Source: an uncultured Eubacteriales bacterium (lineage in GTDB: Bacteria > Bacillota > Clostridia > Christensenellales > Aristaeellaceae). From it: a DNA stretch of 48,224 nucleotides. Positions 7,699 to 16,431 of the stretch are shown piece after piece; the first letter of the stretch is position 1, and every line of letters begins with the position of its first letter. The stretch lies in assembly GCA_902798105.1 (NCBI GenBank), contig CADBVG010000008.1:1-48224 (forward strand), in the 5' to 3' direction. The notes under the pieces are model-generated. The model worked only from the letters and a program-made list of their open reading frames with translations. It ran no database searches and had not been told where the DNA came from. Both the position numbers and the translations under genes were made by a program.

Positions 7699-8376
7699 TT
7701 ATAACCCCAGCCCTTCCGCGGGATTGATGGATTCGCCGTTTTGGCGCAGCTCGAAGTATAGTCCGTCCTCACATGCCCCAAGCTGCTGCCCCCGGGCGAC
7801 GCGGTCCCCGGCCTGCAATGTGACTTCGCTCAGGTTGGCGTACAGGGTTTCCCGCCCCTCCCCGTGATCCACCAGCAGGCCCTGGTTGCCACCGGAGAGG
7901 GTGCTGACCGCGGTGACGGTGCCGCCGTCGACGGCGCATACGGGCCGTTTGCCCGCTTCAAAGGACAGCCAGGGCTGAAGTTCGCTCCAGGCATGAACGA
8001 CCGCGCCGTCGCAGGGCCGGGCCAACGCAGTGTTGCCGGATACGTTCAGGAATACCAGCGCCGATTCCGGCATGATCTGGCGCACGAAGGTCAGCTCACC
8101 GATGGAATCGTCCAGGTTGATGTGCATGCTCAGGGCACGCTCGATGCTCTCGGACGCCTTTTCCGCCCAGGGCGCGCGCAGGTTGCCCAGGGCCAGTATC
8201 CCCAGCAACAGCGCGCAGGCGATGGCGCTGTTGCGCAACAGCCGGTCGCCCCGGGTCATCGGAGATTTTTGCTTTCCTTGCCGATGCCGTCTTCGCCGCG
8301 GCAGTTTTGACTGTCCGCTGTCCGTCGTTTCCGGCCTGAACTGGGTGTGAATATGCAGCGTGCTGTTTTCAGACAT
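7699..8376 (-). CDS. spoIVFA: SpoIVFA-like regulator with degenerate M23 (LytM) domain
   Basis: A 225-residue protein with a basic cytosolic N-terminus, one membrane helix at about residues 47-66, and an external LytM-like domain from about 130. In Bacillus SpoIVFA holds BofA and SpoIVFB together and is itself cut to release sigma-K processing. The M23 fold is recognisable (VDHGEGRETLYANLSEVTLQAGDRV), but the final HxH signature is replaced by LYFELR, so zinc binding and peptidase activity are probably lost, as expected for SpoIVFA. GGGAGGG lies 6-12 nt before the ATG. It directly precedes spoIVFB. A minisatellite separates it from rodA, so it may have its own promoter. Confidence 0.85.
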   Translation of the reverse strand: MSENSTLHIHTQFRPETTDSGQSKLPRRRRHRQGKQKSPMTRGDRLLRNSAIACALLLGILALGNLRAPWAEKASESIERALSMHINLDDSIGELTFVRQIMPESALVFLNVSGNTALARPCDGAVVHAWSELQPWLSFEAGKRPVCAVDGGTVTAVSTLSGGNQGLLVDHGEGRETLYANLSEVTLQAGDRVARGQQLGACEDGLYFELRQNGESINPAEGLGL

Positions 8377-8418
8377 AAAAATCCCTCCCGTCGCTCAAGG
8401 GTATGCGGGAGGGGGATT

Positions 8419-8522
8419 ATTAATGAGGAATGAGGAATGAAGGAATGAGGAATGAGGAATGAAGGAATGAGGAATGTAGAATGTAGGAATGAAGGAATGA
8501 GGAATGTAGAATGTAGGAATGA
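8419..8522. repeat. Minisatellite of GGAATGA / GGAATGTAGAATGTA units
   Basis: About 100 bp of imperfect 7-15 bp units (GGAATGAGGAATGAAGGAATG and variants) fill the gap between rodA and spoIVFA. Such arrays vary in copy number by slippage. The phase is not constant and the array has no coding value. Confidence 0.85.
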
Positions 8523-8535
8523 AGGGGCGATGGGC

Positions 8536-9783
8536 TTATTCCCGCTTCAGCGACATGACCTTGGCGCTGGAGGTGTGCTGGCGCTGTTCGTGCTGGCGGG
8601 AGCGCATGACCACGTTCAGCACCAGGCCGATGCCCATCATGTTGGTCAGCATGTTGGAGCCGCCATAGCTGACGAAGGGCAGGGGGATGCCCGTAACCGG
8701 CAGCAGGCCGATCACCATGCCGATGTTTTCCACAATGTGGAACAGCAGCATGGCCATCACGCCCACGATCAGGTAGGAGCCGTAGGGGTCCTTGGTGCGC
8801 ACAGCCAGCACGATCAGCCGACCGATCAGCAGCATGTAGCCCAGCACCAGCGCGATACCGCCCACCAGGCCGAAGGATTCGCACACGATGGCGAATATGA
8901 AGTCGGTGTGGTCGTCGGAGATGTAGCCCAGCGAGGCAAAGCTGCCAGGCGAGACGATGCCCTTGCCGAACAGGCCGCCGGAGCCGATGGCGATCTGGCC
9001 GTTGATGATCTGTCGCGCCTCGTCGGGGTAGGCGTCGGGGTTCAGCCACATCAGTATGCGAGTGAAGCGAAAGTTGCCCGAGGCGGAGTTGTTGATGAAA
9101 TACCACAGAGGAATCATCATGATGACCATCGTGACGATGACGCCCCAGATCAGCTTGCTGTTGGTGCCCGAGACGAAAACCATTACGCTGAACACGGCCA
9201 CATACACCAGCGCCGTGCCGACGTCGGGCTGGAGCACCACCAGCACCATCGGGATGCCCACGTAGATGGCCAGGGGGATGATGTCGTGAATAGTCATGAT
9301 GGGCTTCATGCGCACCGAGAAGGCCTTCGCCAGCGCGATGATGATGGCGATTTTGCCGACCTCGGAGGGCTGGAAGCCGCGGTCATTGCCCCAGTTGAAG
9401 AAAGCGGTCATGCCGCCGCGGCCGGCCTGGGCGATCAGCAGCGTCAACATCAGCAGCACGATATTGGCCGCGTAGATGGTGTTGGCATAGCGCTCGTAGA
9501 GCTGGTAGGGAAAGAAGATGATGAAGGACATGGCCACCAGCCCCGCCGCGATCCAGAACAGCTGAAGGCGGGGATAGGTGATGGACTGGGTTTGCAGCAT
9601 TTCGACGACGTTCGCCGGCGTCTCGGTGACCTGGCTGGAGGTGGCGCTGAAGATGCACACCACACCGAACAGCGAAATCGTCAGCACGATGATCAACAGG
9701 GGCCAGTCGAAGTACTTCATCAGGCTCCTGTCGAAGCGGTTATCCCGTATGTATTTTATAAATGCCTTGATTCTGGAGAGCAT
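8536..9783 (-). CDS. rodA: RodA-type SEDS peptidoglycan glycosyltransferase
   Basis: A 415-residue SEDS membrane protein (FtsW/RodA/SpoVE family), which polymerises lipid II into glycan strands together with a class B penicillin-binding protein. About ten membrane segments are visible. Family hallmarks include FQPSEVGKIAIIIALAKAF near residue 140, LVVLQPDVGTALVYVAVF near 180, and the C-terminal GIPLPFVSYGGSNMLTNMMGIGLVLNV. It follows the PBP2 gene in the mre cluster, so it is assigned as RodA rather than FtsW. AAGGA is 7 nt before the ATG. The 290-nt gap to the PBP2 gene holds GC-rich hairpin repeats. Confidence 0.92.
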   Translation of the reverse strand: MLSRIKAFIKYIRDNRFDRSLMKYFDWPLLIIVLTISLFGVVCIFSATSSQVTETPANVVEMLQTQSITYPRLQLFWIAAGLVAMSFIIFFPYQLYERYANTIYAANIVLLMLTLLIAQAGRGGMTAFFNWGNDRGFQPSEVGKIAIIIALAKAFSVRMKPIMTIHDIIPLAIYVGIPMVLVVLQPDVGTALVYVAVFSVMVFVSGTNSKLIWGVIVTMVIMMIPLWYFINNSASGNFRFTRILMWLNPDAYPDEARQIINGQIAIGSGGLFGKGIVSPGSFASLGYISDDHTDFIFAIVCESFGLVGGIALVLGYMLLIGRLIVLAVRTKDPYGSYLIVGVMAMLLFHIVENIGMVIGLLPVTGIPLPFVSYGGSNMLTNMMGIGLVLNVVMRSRQHEQRQHTSSAKVMSLKRE

Positions 9784-9915
9784 ACTGTTGTCCTTGCGGT
9801 TATCGTTGTTGTAGCGGCGGTATTCCCGGGCGGCGGGGCATTGGGTGTGTTTCTAAAGTCGGGGATGGGATGTTCAGGATTTACTATGAGAAGCAGTTGA
9901 ATAGCGACCTATGGT

Positions 9916-10012
9916 GTTATAGGGGTGGCGATGCGCCACCCGCATTGCACGTTGCGCTATGTTTTACCCGGCGGGCGGTGGGACCGCTCCCAGCGGCGCA
10001 TCGCTGCCCCTA
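9916..10012. repeat. GC-rich hairpin repeats (family D, copy 1)
   Basis: GGGTGGC-GATGC-GCCACCC (9923-9941) and, about 50 bp on, a sequence of the type AGCGGCGCATCGCTGCCCC form an inverted pair in the gap between the PBP2 gene and rodA. Related hairpins occur at 16354-16427, 23241-23267 and 39883-39950. Confidence 0.6.
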
Positions 10013-10073
10013 CACAGGCGCGCTTTTCATTCGTTGTGGTCCCGCTACGCGGATGCCTATTAAGAAACACACT

Positions 10074-12539
10074 CTAATCCGCCATCGTAAATTCCCTGTC
10101 CATATCCGCGTTTTCGCTGTAGCCCAGGCTGTCCAGGTAGTAGTTGATCACGGGGCGGATGGCCCAAGCGGAGTAGGCGCCGGCGTAGCCGTTCTGTATG
10201 TAGCACACCACTACGACCCTGGGGTCCTCGGCGGGGGCGTAGGCCACCATCCAGCTGTTGTTTTCCACGTCCAGCTCGGTGCGCTGGGAGGTACCGGTCT
10301 TGGCGGCGATCTTGTACTTGTTGTCCAGGAAGAACTTTGCCGCGGTACCGCCGGCGACCTCGTCGGTAACGTCCTCCATGCCCGCGCGTATGGCCTGGTA
10401 GTAGGCCTCCTGGGTGTTGATCCGGTTGGCCACCACGGGCTGCTTCTCCAGCACCACCGCGCCGTCGGGAGCGATGATCTTGTCCACGATCTGGGCGTCG
10501 TACACCGTACCGCCGTTGACGATGGCGCTGACGTAGCGGGCGACGGCTACCGGGGTCACCTGGGTGATGGACTGGCCGATGGCGCACATTATGGTCTCGT
10601 TGGGCGTCCAGTAGATGTCGGCCAGGTAGGTAACGAAGGTGTTGACCATGTAGTGGCTGGATATGTACTGGCGGGGCAGGCCGAGGTCGTACTGCAAAAT
10701 CTCACGGATGGGCAGGTACCACTTCTCCTTGCTGTCGTAGGTGACGGCGATCTTCATCAGGTCGTTCAGCGCCTTCTCAAACACCTCGTTGGAGACGTTC
10801 ATCTTGCGATCGGCAAACACCTGCTCCAGCTCCGTCTTCATGGCGGTGTAGGTCAGCAGGGGCTTGGCGGTGTTCTGCCAGGTGGGGGAATTCTCCGGGT
10901 CGTACAGCATGTGCTGGTTGCCCACGAAGCTGGTGGCCTCGCCGGGCAGCTCGATGTTGGTCTTGCTGGTCAGGCCCAGGGCCGCGGCCCACTGGTACAG
11001 CCGCTCGATGCCCAGGCGGTAGCCCACCGTGTAGAAGTACATGTTGCAGCTGTTCTTAAGCGCCTTTTCCAGGTTTTGGTTTTGGTGGTCCTCCGGGGTG
11101 GAGGTCCAGCATTTGGCGGGCCGGTCGGCGTTGGTCTCGGTGAAGCCCTCGGCCCGGTCGTTGATGATCTCGTCGGTGGTGATCACGCCTTCGGACAGGC
11201 CGCCCAGAGCGGTGCACAGCTTGAAGATCGAACCCGGGGCGTCCTTGGTGCCGATGGCCCGGTTCAGCAGCGGGTTTTCGCCCTCCAGCACCTGGTTCCA
11301 CAGGGTCGGGTCCACCTTGCCGTCGTTGAACATGCTCAGGTTGTACTGGGGAATGCTGACCATGCCCAGCACCCGGCCGGTGTAGGGGTCCATGGCCACC
11401 ATGGCGCCGGTCTGGGCCAGCTTGATCTCCCGGCCCTCCTCCTCGTATTCCTTAAGCACTTCCTCGTTTTCCCGCAGCCAGTGGCCTCGGTGCAGCGACT
11501 CGTTCTGCTCCACGCGGATGTCGTCGATGGCGGCCTTCAATTTTTGGGCCATGTAGTTCTGCAGGTCCACGTCGATGGTCAGCACCACCGAATTGCCGTT
11601 CTCCGGCGGGTTGTAGGACAGCTCGCGCACGGCCTTGCCGCGGGTGTCCACCTCCACGGTGCGAATGCCCTGGCGGTATTCGATGTAGGGCGAAAGCTGG
11701 TCCTCCAGCGAGCGTTCGATGCCGTCAGAGCCGATGTAGGCGTCGTTGGGGTAGCCTTGGTTCTGGTAGGTCTCCAGCTGGGAGGAGGAGATCTTGCTGG
11801 TATAGCCTACGATGTGGCAGGCGGTCTCCCCCTGGGGATAGACCCGGGAGGAGCTTTCCTCCACGTCGATGCCCAGCAGGTCCAGCGCTCGCACCTCCAC
11901 CTCGGAGACGGTCTCGTAGCCCACGTCGTAGGCGATGGTGACCGGTGTGGGCTTGAAGGCGTTCATGCGGGATTCCTGCCACAGGGCCAGCACCTTGACG
12001 ATCATCTCCTCGTCGGCGTCGGTGCCCAGGGCCTCCAGCACGCGGTATTTCTCTACCAGGGTCCGGTACAGGTCCTCCTCGTCGATCTTGTTGACGTAGA
12101 AGTTGCTGCGCCACTGGCTTTCACGGGTGGCCTCCACGGCGGTGTTGTCCGAGCCGCTGTCGAAGTGCCAAACGCCGTTCTCGTCCTTTTTCAGCCAGAA
12201 GTCGTTGACGGTGGTCTTGCCGTTGGATTCGATCAGCCGGATGACCTCGGCCAGCGTCTTGGTGTAGGCCAGTCGGTCGGCCTCGCTGTTGCGCAGGGGA
12301 TCGCGGTAGAAGGTCACGTTGTAGCTGCGCCGGTCATAGGCCAGGGGTACCATGTTGGTGTCGTAGATGGTGCCGCGCATACCATATAGCGTGATCGTCT
12401 TGGCCGAGCGGCTCTCAGCGCGCTCGGCGTAGGTCTCGCCGTTGTTGCGGATCATGAAGTTAATGCGCACAATGAACGCCGTGAATACCAGCACCAGTAT
12501 GCCGGAAAGCAGCAGCATGCGCTTGAAGTAGGGCTTCAA
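10074..12539 (-). CDS. mrdA: Penicillin-binding protein 2 (class B transpeptidase)
   Basis: An 821-residue class B PBP that cross-links peptidoglycan during elongation, working with RodA and MreBCD. A single N-terminal membrane anchor (about residues 7-27) is followed by the PBP dimerisation domain and a transpeptidase domain. The active-site motifs are SIFK (serine nucleophile, in APGSIFKLC), SCN (KNSCNMYFY) and KTGT (AAKTGTSQ). The protein is long for the family because of extended inserts in the dimerisation domain. The start is the TTG at 12539, which has GGAGGTG 8 nt upstream and gives MKPYFKRMLLL. That TTG overlaps the mreD stop (TTGA), so translation is coupled. An earlier start in this frame would lie inside mreD and give no PBP sequence. 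Confidence 0.93.
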   Translation of the reverse strand: MKPYFKRMLLLSGILVLVFTAFIVRINFMIRNNGETYAERAESRSAKTITLYGMRGTIYDTNMVPLAYDRRSYNVTFYRDPLRNSEADRLAYTKTLAEVIRLIESNGKTTVNDFWLKKDENGVWHFDSGSDNTAVEATRESQWRSNFYVNKIDEEDLYRTLVEKYRVLEALGTDADEEMIVKVLALWQESRMNAFKPTPVTIAYDVGYETVSEVEVRALDLLGIDVEESSSRVYPQGETACHIVGYTSKISSSQLETYQNQGYPNDAYIGSDGIERSLEDQLSPYIEYRQGIRTVEVDTRGKAVRELSYNPPENGNSVVLTIDVDLQNYMAQKLKAAIDDIRVEQNESLHRGHWLRENEEVLKEYEEEGREIKLAQTGAMVAMDPYTGRVLGMVSIPQYNLSMFNDGKVDPTLWNQVLEGENPLLNRAIGTKDAPGSIFKLCTALGGLSEGVITTDEIINDRAEGFTETNADRPAKCWTSTPEDHQNQNLEKALKNSCNMYFYTVGYRLGIERLYQWAAALGLTSKTNIELPGEATSFVGNQHMLYDPENSPTWQNTAKPLLTYTAMKTELEQVFADRKMNVSNEVFEKALNDLMKIAVTYDSKEKWYLPIREILQYDLGLPRQYISSHYMVNTFVTYLADIYWTPNETIMCAIGQSITQVTPVAVARYVSAIVNGGTVYDAQIVDKIIAPDGAVVLEKQPVVANRINTQEAYYQAIRAGMEDVTDEVAGGTAAKFFLDNKYKIAAKTGTSQRTELDVENNSWMVAYAPAEDPRVVVVCYIQNGYAGAYSAWAIRPVINYYLDSLGYSENADMDREFTMAD

Positions 12540-13081
12540 AAGGATTTCACCTCCCTGTGGCGGGTGGGGACGCGGCGGTTGTTGCCCACCAGCATGGCGT
12601 AGGCCACGGGGCGAAGCAGCAGCGTCAGTAGGGCGCAGATCAGCGATCGCACGCCGATGTTGAAAAAGTAGATTGGGCGCAGCTCGGCGGTGTTGAAATA
12701 CTGGATCACGAACAGCGCCACCTCGCCCAGGGCGTACAGCACAAATACCCACGCCACCCGCTGCACACGCTTGCGTCCGGCGTGCCTGCGGGCGGTGCGC
12801 AGGCGCTCGCCCGGGTTGTACAGGATCAGGCCGATCATAAAGCCAACGGCCATGAAGAAGAAGGTCATCATGCCCAGGGTGCCCGTGGTGATATCGATCA
12901 GCAAACCGCCGATGGTGCCGTACAGCAGGCCGCTCATGCGGCCCATCAGCATGCCGATCAGGAATACCGCCACCACGGTCAGCGGCACCGTATACACGCC
13001 GCCATAGACCACGGGGATGACCGTCGTGTCCAGCGTGACACAGGCCAGTATCATCAATAGCGGCGCAAGTCTGCGAAGCAA
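12536..13081 (-). CDS. mreD: Rod shape-determining protein MreD
   Basis: A 181-residue integral membrane protein with five or six hydrophobic segments. MreD is part of the elongasome and links MreC to the PBP2-RodA synthase. The sequence LLYGTIGGLLIDITTGTLGMMTFFFMAVGFMIG is divided by short turns as in MreD. Its stop overlaps the PBP2 start by four bases. A 164-nt gap with CTCAGGATGACA-type and CCTAAAA repeats separates it from mreC, although the genes clearly belong together. Confidence 0.85.
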   Translation of the reverse strand: MLRRLAPLLMILACVTLDTTVIPVVYGGVYTVPLTVVAVFLIGMLMGRMSGLLYGTIGGLLIDITTGTLGMMTFFFMAVGFMIGLILYNPGERLRTARRHAGRKRVQRVAWVFVLYALGEVALFVIQYFNTAELRPIYFFNIGVRSLICALLTLLLRPVAYAMLVGNNRRVPTRHREVKSF

Positions 13082-13135
13082 TTTATTAACCTCCGAGCTT
13101 TCTTTGCTTACTCTGATTTCAATGAGCGGATTGCA

Positions 13136-13249
13136 GGTCCTTCGCTTTGCTCAGCATGACACGTTTACACAGCGACGATGTCATCCTGGACGAGGCGCAG
13201 CCGAAGTCGAAGGATCCCTAAAACCTAAAACCTAAAACCTAAAACCTAA
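13136..13249. repeat. CTCAGGATGACA-type inverted pair (family C, copy 1) plus CCTAAAA tandem repeat
   Basis: GGTCCTTCGCTTTGCTCAGC-ATGACA and a facing TGTCATCCTGGACGAGGCGC copy form an inverted pair at 13136-13217. Directly after it the 7-bp unit CCTAAAA is repeated 4.7 times (13217-13249), running into the stop codon of mreC. The block lies between mreC and mreD. Confidence 0.8.
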
Positions 13250-14352
13250 TTCCCCCTGGCCCATTCGTCCTCGGGCAGGGTCTCCAGGATCTCGGGCGTC
13301 GCGCCCGCGGAGGGATAGCTCCAGGTCTCCTCGGCCGGGGTCGGGGAGGGCGTGGGCGTGGCGTTGGGCGCGGGCGTGGCGGTGGCGCCGCCGGTCTGCG
13401 CGCTTCTGCCCATGGCGGGCAGGTTTTCGTCGGAGTCGGTCTCGATGACCTCGCGCAGTACGAAGACCTCCTCGATGTGCCGGAAGTCCACCGACGGGGT
13501 GACCACGGCGTAGCTGCCCTCGCTGCCGCCGTCCATCGAAACGGCGGTGATGGTGCCGATGTGCAAGCCCTTGGGGAACAGGGAGTCGGTGCCCGAGGTA
13601 ATGACGGTATCACCGGGCATGACGCTGTTCAGGCTGGGCAGGTAGTAGATATAGCACTGGGCATCTGTGGAGGAGGCCGCCACCCGGCCGCGCATGATGC
13701 CGTTGTCGCGGGTGCTCTGCACCATGCAGGCCACGGCGCTGCGGGAATCCACGATGCAGATGACCTTGGCATAGTTCATGCCCGCCTCGTACACGCGGCC
13801 GATCAGGCCGTCGCCATTGACCACGGACATGCCCGCGCCCACGCCGTCCGCCTTGCCCCGGTTGATGGAGAAGGTCTCGAACCACTGGCCCGGCTCCCGG
13901 GCAATCACCCGGGCAAAGATCGGGTCCAGGGATTCATAGCGGCTCTTGGCGTCCAATTCGTTCTTAAGGCGCTCGTTCTCCCGAACGGCCTCCTGTGCGC
14001 TGCTCAGCTGCAGGCTCAGCTGTTGGTTCTCCAGGGAAAGCGCCTCGTATTCGGCTTCCAGGCGGTCAAAGTCGCGCCAGCGGTGCACGAAATCCTTGAC
14101 GCCGTTGGCAGCGCCGGTGAACACGCTCTGTATGCGGCTGAACAGCGAACCGATGCCGTTTTCAGCGATGGAGATTTCGTTGCTGTTGCGCAGCACCAGG
14201 AAGAAAATGATGGCGGCAACGACGATCAGCACCAGTATGGAAAACATCACGCGCCGGCGCGCGTTGCGCTTGCGCCGCAATTCCTGGGGCGACAGTCGCG
14301 CGCCGCGCTTCTTCTTGCCGGTGCTCTTGGCTGTTGGCTTCTTCTTAGGCAT
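13246..14352 (-). CDS. mreC: Rod shape-determining protein MreC
   Basis: A 368-residue bitopic protein. A lysine/arginine-rich cytosolic head (residues 1-34) precedes a membrane helix (about 35-53), a coiled coil (about 85-130, LEAEYEALSLENQQLSLQL...) and the two beta-barrel domains of MreC (VIAREPGQWFETFSINRGKADGV, GLIGRV, IMRGRV, DTVITSGTDSLFPKGLHIGTI). It scaffolds PBP2-RodA outside the membrane. The C-terminal 60 residues are a Pro/Thr/Ala-rich tail (TATPAPNATPTPSPTPAEE), longer than usual. The stop codon touches a CCTAAAA tandem array, so length variation at the C-terminus between strains is possible. Confidence 0.92.
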   Translation of the reverse strand: MPKKKPTAKSTGKKKRGARLSPQELRRKRNARRRVMFSILVLIVVAAIIFFLVLRNSNEISIAENGIGSLFSRIQSVFTGAANGVKDFVHRWRDFDRLEAEYEALSLENQQLSLQLSSAQEAVRENERLKNELDAKSRYESLDPIFARVIAREPGQWFETFSINRGKADGVGAGMSVVNGDGLIGRVYEAGMNYAKVICIVDSRSAVACMVQSTRDNGIMRGRVAASSTDAQCYIYYLPSLNSVMPGDTVITSGTDSLFPKGLHIGTITAVSMDGGSEGSYAVVTPSVDFRHIEEVFVLREVIETDSDENLPAMGRSAQTGGATATPAPNATPTPSPTPAEETWSYPSAGATPEILETLPEDEWARGN

Positions 14353-14388
14353 TTATCTGTTGTCTCCCCTTTGAAGGAAGGTGAAATA

Positions 14389-15429
14389 TTATATCTCGAT
14401 CAGACAACCGCTCTGCTCAAACTTCTGCATCAGCCGGTCGCTGGAGGCGATCATGCACAGGCCCAGGGCGGTGTCGTCCTGGGGGTTTTCGTCGATGCTG
14501 ACCCGCAGGCCCAGCATCTCGCCCAGCCGCCCGCTGAGACCCTCCAGCAGCGCGCCGCCGCCGGACAGATACAGCCCCTGGGGCAGTATATCCTCAGCCA
14601 GCTCCGCCGGGATGTTCTCAAAGGCGTCTCGGATGTTCTCCACCAGCGCCTCCAGGGGCGGCTGGATGGCGTTGTGCACGTCCGCGGCTGTGATTTCCAC
14701 GGTGGTGGGCTTGCCGGTGGCGGCATCCCGGCCGCGCAGGGATACCTTCTGGCGAATCAGCGTGGGGGAGCGCATGGCCGAGCCAAGGTCGATCTTCAGG
14801 TCCTCCGCGGTGCGCTGGCCGATGATCAGTCCCTTCTCCCGGCGTATGTAGCGCATGATGGCCTCGTCCATGCCCAGGGAGCCCACCCGCAGCGTGCGCG
14901 CGGCCACGACCCCATTCATCGAAACGATGGTCACATCGGTGGTAGAGCCGCCGATGCACACCAGCAGCGAGCCCCGGGGCTCCTCGATGGGAACACCCGC
15001 GCCCAGCGCCGCCGCGACGGATGAGCGCACCATGGCGCTCCTTCGCGCGCCCGCGGTACGCACCGCCTCCTCCAGGGCGTTTTGTTCTACCCGGGTGCAG
15101 CCCTGGGACATCGAAACCACCAGCCGGTTCTTCTCCAGCGCCCGACGCTTGCCCAGGGCCTTCTCCGCCAGCCGCTGGATCAGCGCGGTGGTCATCTCGA
15201 CGTTGCCCACAGCCCCGTCACTGATGGGGGAAAGCAGCGCCACATCCTTGGGCGTGCGCCCAAGCATCTGCCGTGCGTCCCGGCCAACGGCCAGGATCTG
15301 GTCGGTGTCCTCCCTCAGGGTCAGCACGTAGCTGGGCTCCCGCAGGACGATACCCTCGTTTTCAAGACAGATCGTAACGTTGGCGGAGCCCAGGTCGATG
15401 CCCACGCCGCCGGATGAAAATACGCCCAT
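14389..15429 (-). CDS. mreB: MreB-family cell-shape actin
   Basis: A 346-residue actin-like ATPase that forms membrane filaments guiding lateral wall synthesis. The phosphate-1 motif GIDLGSANVTICL is at residues 8-20 and the phosphate-2 motif CIGGSTTDVTIVS is near 150. EAIMRYIRREKGLIIGQRTAEDLKIDLGSA near 190-220 and the adenosine motif LSGGGALLEGL near 300 are also present. The usual DLGTAN and GGGTTE forms are altered to DLGSAN and GGSTTD, so this is a divergent MreB/Mbl type. ATG 15429 is chosen for its GGAGG site; it gives MGVFSSGGVGIDLG. Order with mreC and mreD confirms the assignment. Confidence 0.9.
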   Translation of the reverse strand: MGVFSSGGVGIDLGSANVTICLENEGIVLREPSYVLTLREDTDQILAVGRDARQMLGRTPKDVALLSPISDGAVGNVEMTTALIQRLAEKALGKRRALEKNRLVVSMSQGCTRVEQNALEEAVRTAGARRSAMVRSSVAAALGAGVPIEEPRGSLLVCIGGSTTDVTIVSMNGVVAARTLRVGSLGMDEAIMRYIRREKGLIIGQRTAEDLKIDLGSAMRSPTLIRQKVSLRGRDAATGKPTTVEITAADVHNAIQPPLEALVENIRDAFENIPAELAEDILPQGLYLSGGGALLEGLSGRLGEMLGLRVSIDENPQDDTALGLCMIASSDRLMQKFEQSGCLIEI

Positions 15430-15522
15430 GACAAACCTCCGTTTGGAATTGAGAATGATGGAGAACTGCACTCGGAACAGTTACAGGAGCGATCCCATCG
15501 CGATACTGTGCCGCTCATCGTT

Positions 15523-16104
15523 TCAATGCTCAATTATAAAATGCTCCAGCATTTCCCCGACCTCCACCACCGGGAAGCCGACCACGTTTTCGTATTCGCC
15601 TTCCAGCTTTGCCACGAAGGGGGCCGCCCCGCCCTGTATGGCGTAGGCCCCGGCCTTGTCCATGGGCTCGCCGGTGGCGACGTAAGCGTCGATCTCCTCG
15701 GGGGACAGGGCCCGGAAGGTGACGCCGGTGCGCACGGTGCGGGTCTCGGATTCACCGGTCTTCGCGTCCATTACGCAGACGCCGGTAAAAACCTCATGTT
15801 CCCGGTCGGACAAAGCCGCCAGCATCGCGTGGGCCTCGGCCGAGTCGGCTGGCTTGCCCAAAGGCGCGCCGTCCAGCGAAACCAGCGTGTCCGAGGCGAT
15901 GATGACGCCATCGGCATAGTGCGCTGCTGCAGCACGGGCTTTTCGCTGTGCAAGGGTATAGACAATATCCCGGGCGTGGCCGGCCACGTGCTCGTCCACA
16001 TCGGGGGTGCAAATTTCAAAGGTGTAGCCCATCTTCGCCAACAGCTCCCGCCTGCGCGGGGAGCCGGAGGCCAGGATCAGCGGCCGTTTGGATTGTTCAG
16101 GCAT
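15523..16104 (-). CDS. maf: Maf-like nucleoside triphosphate pyrophosphatase
   Basis: A 193-residue Maf/HAM1-like pyrophosphatase, which hydrolyses dTTP, UTP or modified nucleotides and is tied to division arrest. The N-terminal signature LILASGSPRRRELLAKMG is at residues 9-26. IIASDTLVSLDGAPLGKP (about 68-85) includes the catalytic Asp, and YAIQGGAAPFVAKLEGEYENVVGFP closes the site. maf immediately upstream of mreBCD is a conserved Firmicute arrangement and makes it the first gene of this cluster. AGAGG precedes the ATG. Confidence 0.92.
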   Translation of the reverse strand: MPEQSKRPLILASGSPRRRELLAKMGYTFEICTPDVDEHVAGHARDIVYTLAQRKARAAAAHYADGVIIASDTLVSLDGAPLGKPADSAEAHAMLAALSDREHEVFTGVCVMDAKTGESETRTVRTGVTFRALSPEEIDAYVATGEPMDKAGAYAIQGGAAPFVAKLEGEYENVVGFPVVEVGEMLEHFIIEH

Positions 16105-16237
16105 GTTTCAAAACCTCTGTAGTGCATAGTGTTCTGCATAATAAACCATTAAATATTATACCACACATCCGACCGGAATTAAAGCAATTTGGGTTTACGG
16201 TTGGGTTTTGTCACGAACATATTACACATTGAAAACA

Positions 16238-16283
16238 CAACACTGCCGCGCGGAACGGCATCTTGTTCCGCACAGCAGTGTTG
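16238..16283 (-). terminator. Probable terminator after the metallopeptidase gene
   Basis: CAACACTGCCGCGCGGAAC and GTTCCGCACAGCAGTGTTG form a 19-nt stem with two mismatches and an 8-nt loop. Read on the minus strand it is followed by TGTTTTC, a short U-run. Confidence 0.5.
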
Positions 16284-16353
16284 ACAGCGTCTGTTTTGGA
16301 CAGACTTTGGTCTGGATAAAACAGACAGCGGTCTGTAAATGGTCTAATGCAAT

Positions 16354-16427
16354 GGCGACGCAGGCGTCGCCGCTACCTGATACGCCATTGACTGCCCTCT
16401 GTAGCGGCTGCGCCTGCGTCGTCATAT
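16354..16427. repeat. GC-rich hairpin repeats (family D, copy 2)
   Basis: GGCGACGC-AG-GCGTCGCC (16354-16371) and a second unit GTAGCGGCTGCGCCTGCGTC (from 16402) sit just beyond the peptidase gene's stop. They share the TGTAGCGGC...GCC core with the units at 23241 and 39883. Confidence 0.6.
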
Positions 16428-16431
16428 GGGC

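Larger units (their letters stand above)
16105..16431. other. Gene-free gap with hairpins
   Basis: The 327-nt space between maf and the peptidase gene holds a long hairpin (16238-16283), several CAGAC/GTCTG inverted pieces (about 16290-16340) and GC-rich family D hairpins (16354-16427). I see no gene or convincing promoter core in it. Confidence 0.6.

Noticed and set aside
9870-12389. An 839-codon open frame on the plus strand opposite the PBP2 gene
   Set aside because: It is a GC-rich shadow: composition is dominated by His, Gly, Val and Gln with no domain, while the minus frame has all PBP motifs.
12540-12752. Upstream extension of the PBP2 frame
   Set aside because: It lies wholly inside mreD, encodes no family sequence, and TTG 12539 has a strong ribosome site.
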